Source: Gammaproteobacteria bacterium (GTDB lineage: Bacteria > Pseudomonadota > Gammaproteobacteria > Pseudomonadales > Azotimanducaceae). From it: a DNA stretch of 8,192 nt. The stretch lies in contig JAPUJX010000200.1 of the NCBI GenBank assembly GCA_027295975.1, positions 1-8,192 on the forward strand, written 5' to 3'. The notes beneath the pieces are model-generated. The model was given only the letters and a program-made list of their open reading frames with translations. It was not told the DNA's origin and did no database searches. The position numbers and the translations under genes were made by a program. Shown piece after piece: positions 6,630 to 8,192 of the stretch; the stretch's first letter is position 1; each line of letters starts with the position of its first letter.

Positions 6630-7721
6630 TCAGTCGGGTGACGTCAGCAACGCGCTGTCTTCCTTCCAGGGCCGTAACTGGTGATCGTATACCGACGGGC
6701 CCTTTCTGAAGTGAGCCGCCTCATCCAGGGTCTCCACGAACGGCATGTTCTTCGGATACAAACGTTCGCCGCGCGGCCGGGGGCCGGCCTTGGAAACGTG
6801 TCCCCACAGCGGATGCCCGACCACCTCCTCCGCAATGGCTGCCGCCTCGATCAACTTGTCGAGATCCAGTCCGGTTTCGACGCCGAGTTCCTCGCACAGG
6901 AACGCAAAATCTTCCGTGGGAACATGGCCCGCGCTGCGACCGTTGCCGCAGTAGGGGCAGCCGCCGAGACCGCCCAAGGACGTCTCGAAGTGGGTAACGC
7001 CGAACTTGAGGGCTTCGTAATAACAGATATTGGTGACGCCTCGCTGGTTATGAAGGTGCAGGCCGAAGTTGGTGATCTCAGGCCAGCGCTGCTGGATCGC
7101 GGTGAACATGTCGATCAGCTGATCGGGTAAACAGGCACCCATATCGTCGATTATCCGACAAATGCTCACGGTCAGATCCCGCGCGTGCCAGCGATCGATG
7201 GCCGCCTCGAGCACCGACAGCGACTGTTCGAGGGAGAAGTCCCCCTCGAAATTGGAGCCGAACGGGTTACCGAAGGCGATCCCGCCGGAGCTGACTCCTG
7301 CGCGTTTTGCCGCATCGATGGTGGAATCCCCCTGCCGCAGCAACTGGTCCGGGGTGCGGTTGTAGTTGCGCATCGCAAAAATCGCGCCTACCTCCACGTG
7401 CGTCATGTAGTCCCGGGATCGAACATCGATTTTCGGGTAGAACTTGTCGGCCCGCTCGAAACCCTGGCGGTTGAACACGGCGGCCGTGTACTTGACCCCT
7501 GGTTTCGGTTCGAACCGCTCGGCGAGTTCGTCAATGTTGGCCATCTGCGGCGTCCATTTGGGGCTGACGAAAGATCCGATTGAGATCACCTTCAGCCCGG
7601 TGTCGCCCAGCGCATCGAGAAGCCGCAGCTTCTCCTCGACGGAAATGTCCTTGTTCTCGATTTGCAGGCCTTCCCGCATGGTGTCGTCGCGAATCTCGAC
7701 CGAGGTCGGTAATTGCCTCAT
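6630..7721 (-). CDS. HMG-CoA lyase-like DRE-TIM metallolyase
   Basis: This is a 363-residue TIM-barrel lyase of the DRE-TIM (HMGL-like) superfamily, which cleaves or forms C-C bonds in 3-hydroxy-acyl-CoA or 2-oxoacid compounds with a divalent metal. Motifs are VEIRDDTMREGLQIE (8-22), with Asp12 and Arg16 as metal and substrate residues, GLHLHNQRG (220-228), with metal ligands His222, His224 and Asn225, and the catalytic-loop Cys255 in GLGGCPYC. Against the usual CPYA..GASGN.ATED loop, this one reads CPYCGNGRSAGHVPTED, with two extra residues and a second cysteine. The protein is longer than typical bacterial HMG-CoA lyases (about 300-330) owing to a C-terminal tail with Pro-Arg and Lys-rich stretches. 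GGAGG at 7730-7734, 8 bases before ATG 7721, fixes the start. It is co-transcribed with the DUF1330 gene upstream and the hydroxylase downstream. Canonical HMG-CoA lyase activity is uncertain; another aldol-type cleavage in the same pathway is equally plausible. Confidence 0.88.
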   Translation of the reverse strand: MRQLPTSVEIRDDTMREGLQIENKDISVEEKLRLLDALGDTGLKVISIGSFVSPKWTPQMANIDELAERFEPKPGVKYTAAVFNRQGFERADKFYPKIDVRSRDYMTHVEVGAIFAMRNYNRTPDQLLRQGDSTIDAAKRAGVSSGGIAFGNPFGSNFEGDFSLEQSLSVLEAAIDRWHARDLTVSICRIIDDMGACLPDQLIDMFTAIQQRWPEITNFGLHLHNQRGVTNICYYEALKFGVTHFETSLGGLGGCPYCGNGRSAGHVPTEDFAFLCEELGVETGLDLDKLIEAAAIAEEVVGHPLWGHVSKAGPRPRGERLYPKNMPFVETLDEAAHFRKGPSVYDHQLRPWKEDSALLTSPD

Positions 7722-7757
7722 TAACCTGTCCTCCGCGTGCTTTTTTCTATATCAATT

Positions 7758-8192
7758 TTAGATCACCTTGGATTCCACCACGGCATAGTTGATCTGTCCT
7801 TCGAGCCCCGCGGCGCGATGGTGATGAATCGCCTGGTAAGCTTCCGATTGAGACATCTGAACCAGGGCCGTTTTGTTCGGATATTCCACCAGAGCGACCA
7901 CGTCCCAGTCACCGGCGCCGATCATGCAGACCTTGGCTTCCCCCGAAAAGAGAATGCGGGCGCCGATACTCTCGAGAATCGGCCGAATCTTTTCGCCGTA
8001 TTTCCCGTACTCCTCCGCACCACCGTCGGGTTTGAACTTGAGCAGGTTCACCATCACGATGGGCCCGTCGGGCAGGGCCAGGAACTGTTCCATCTGTTCC
8101 GGCGTCGGGCCCATCGCATTGATATCGATCTCGTGGGCGTTAGCCTGCTCTGCGAGGACCGCGGAACCCACCGCAATTGTCCCCGCGGCCAT
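7758..8192 (-). CDS. DUF1330-family protein, probably 5'-truncated
   Basis: A frame of 144 residues from ATG at 8192, the last base of the window, to TAA at 7760-7758. Residues 44-140 fit the DUF1330 / dimeric alpha-beta barrel pattern: GPIVMVNLLKFKPDG (43-57), EEYGKYGEKIRPILESIGARI (60-80), GDWDVVALVEYP (94-105) and SEAYQAIHHHRAAGLEG (116-132). The first 20 residues (AAGTIAVGSAVLAEQANAHE) look like the hydrophobic core and AxA cleavage site of an export signal. The true start, with its positive n-region or twin-arginine motif, therefore likely lies beyond the right edge. Members of this fold are small dimers whose activities are mostly unknown; related EthD-like and monooxygenase proteins bind hydrophobic ligands or haem. 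It leads the operon with the lyase and hydroxylase, separated by 36 bp. Its role in this pathway is unknown. Confidence 0.8.
   Translation of the reverse strand: MAAGTIAVGSAVLAEQANAHEIDINAMGPTPEQMEQFLALPDGPIVMVNLLKFKPDGGAEEYGKYGEKIRPILESIGARILFSGEAKVCMIGAGDWDVVALVEYPNKTALVQMSQSEAYQAIHHHRAAGLEGQINYAVVESKVI

Overview
The window looks like part of a chromosomal catabolic island from a GC-rich Gram-negative bacterium, most likely a proteobacterium. The evidence is a lipoprotein-type PQQ dehydrogenase, a Tat-exported hydrolase, and dense gene packing with GGAGG-type ribosome binding sites. No rRNA, tRNA, CRISPR array, transposase or integrase was seen. The taxonomic call is an inference from gene content only.

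Layout from left to right. A minus-strand operon fills 1-2739. Its first gene encodes a periplasmic PQQ-dependent dehydrogenase lipoprotein that carries a one-base frameshift near 1290. It is followed by a 45-residue ORF at 660-797, in frame with and 9 bases after the dehydrogenase stop, and then by a multi-pass membrane protein that overlaps the small ORF by one base and runs off the left edge. A 95-bp divergent region leads to a plus-strand medium-chain reductase (2835-3836). This converges on a minus-strand, Tat-exported dienelactone hydrolase-family protein (3855-4742). A second divergent region (150 bp, with a perfect 10-bp palindrome) leads to a plus-strand, single-domain VOC protein of extradiol dioxygenase type (4893-5450). 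This in turn converges on a minus-strand operon, read from the right edge, of a DUF1330-family protein, an HMG-CoA lyase-like metallolyase and a flavin-dependent hydroxylase of the HsaA/HpaH acyl-CoA-dehydrogenase fold.

How the genes may work together (inference). A two-component flavin hydroxylase beside an extradiol-type VOC dioxygenase resembles the ortho-hydroxylation and meta-cleavage pair of phenolic or steroid catabolism (HsaA then HsaC). The lyase, the dienelactone hydrolase-family enzyme and the reductase could process cleavage products. The PQQ dehydrogenase would oxidise an alcohol or sugar-like substrate in the periplasm and pass electrons to the membrane. No flavin reductase, PQQ biosynthesis gene or transcriptional regulator lies in the window, so the pathway is incomplete here and its substrate cannot be named from the sequence.
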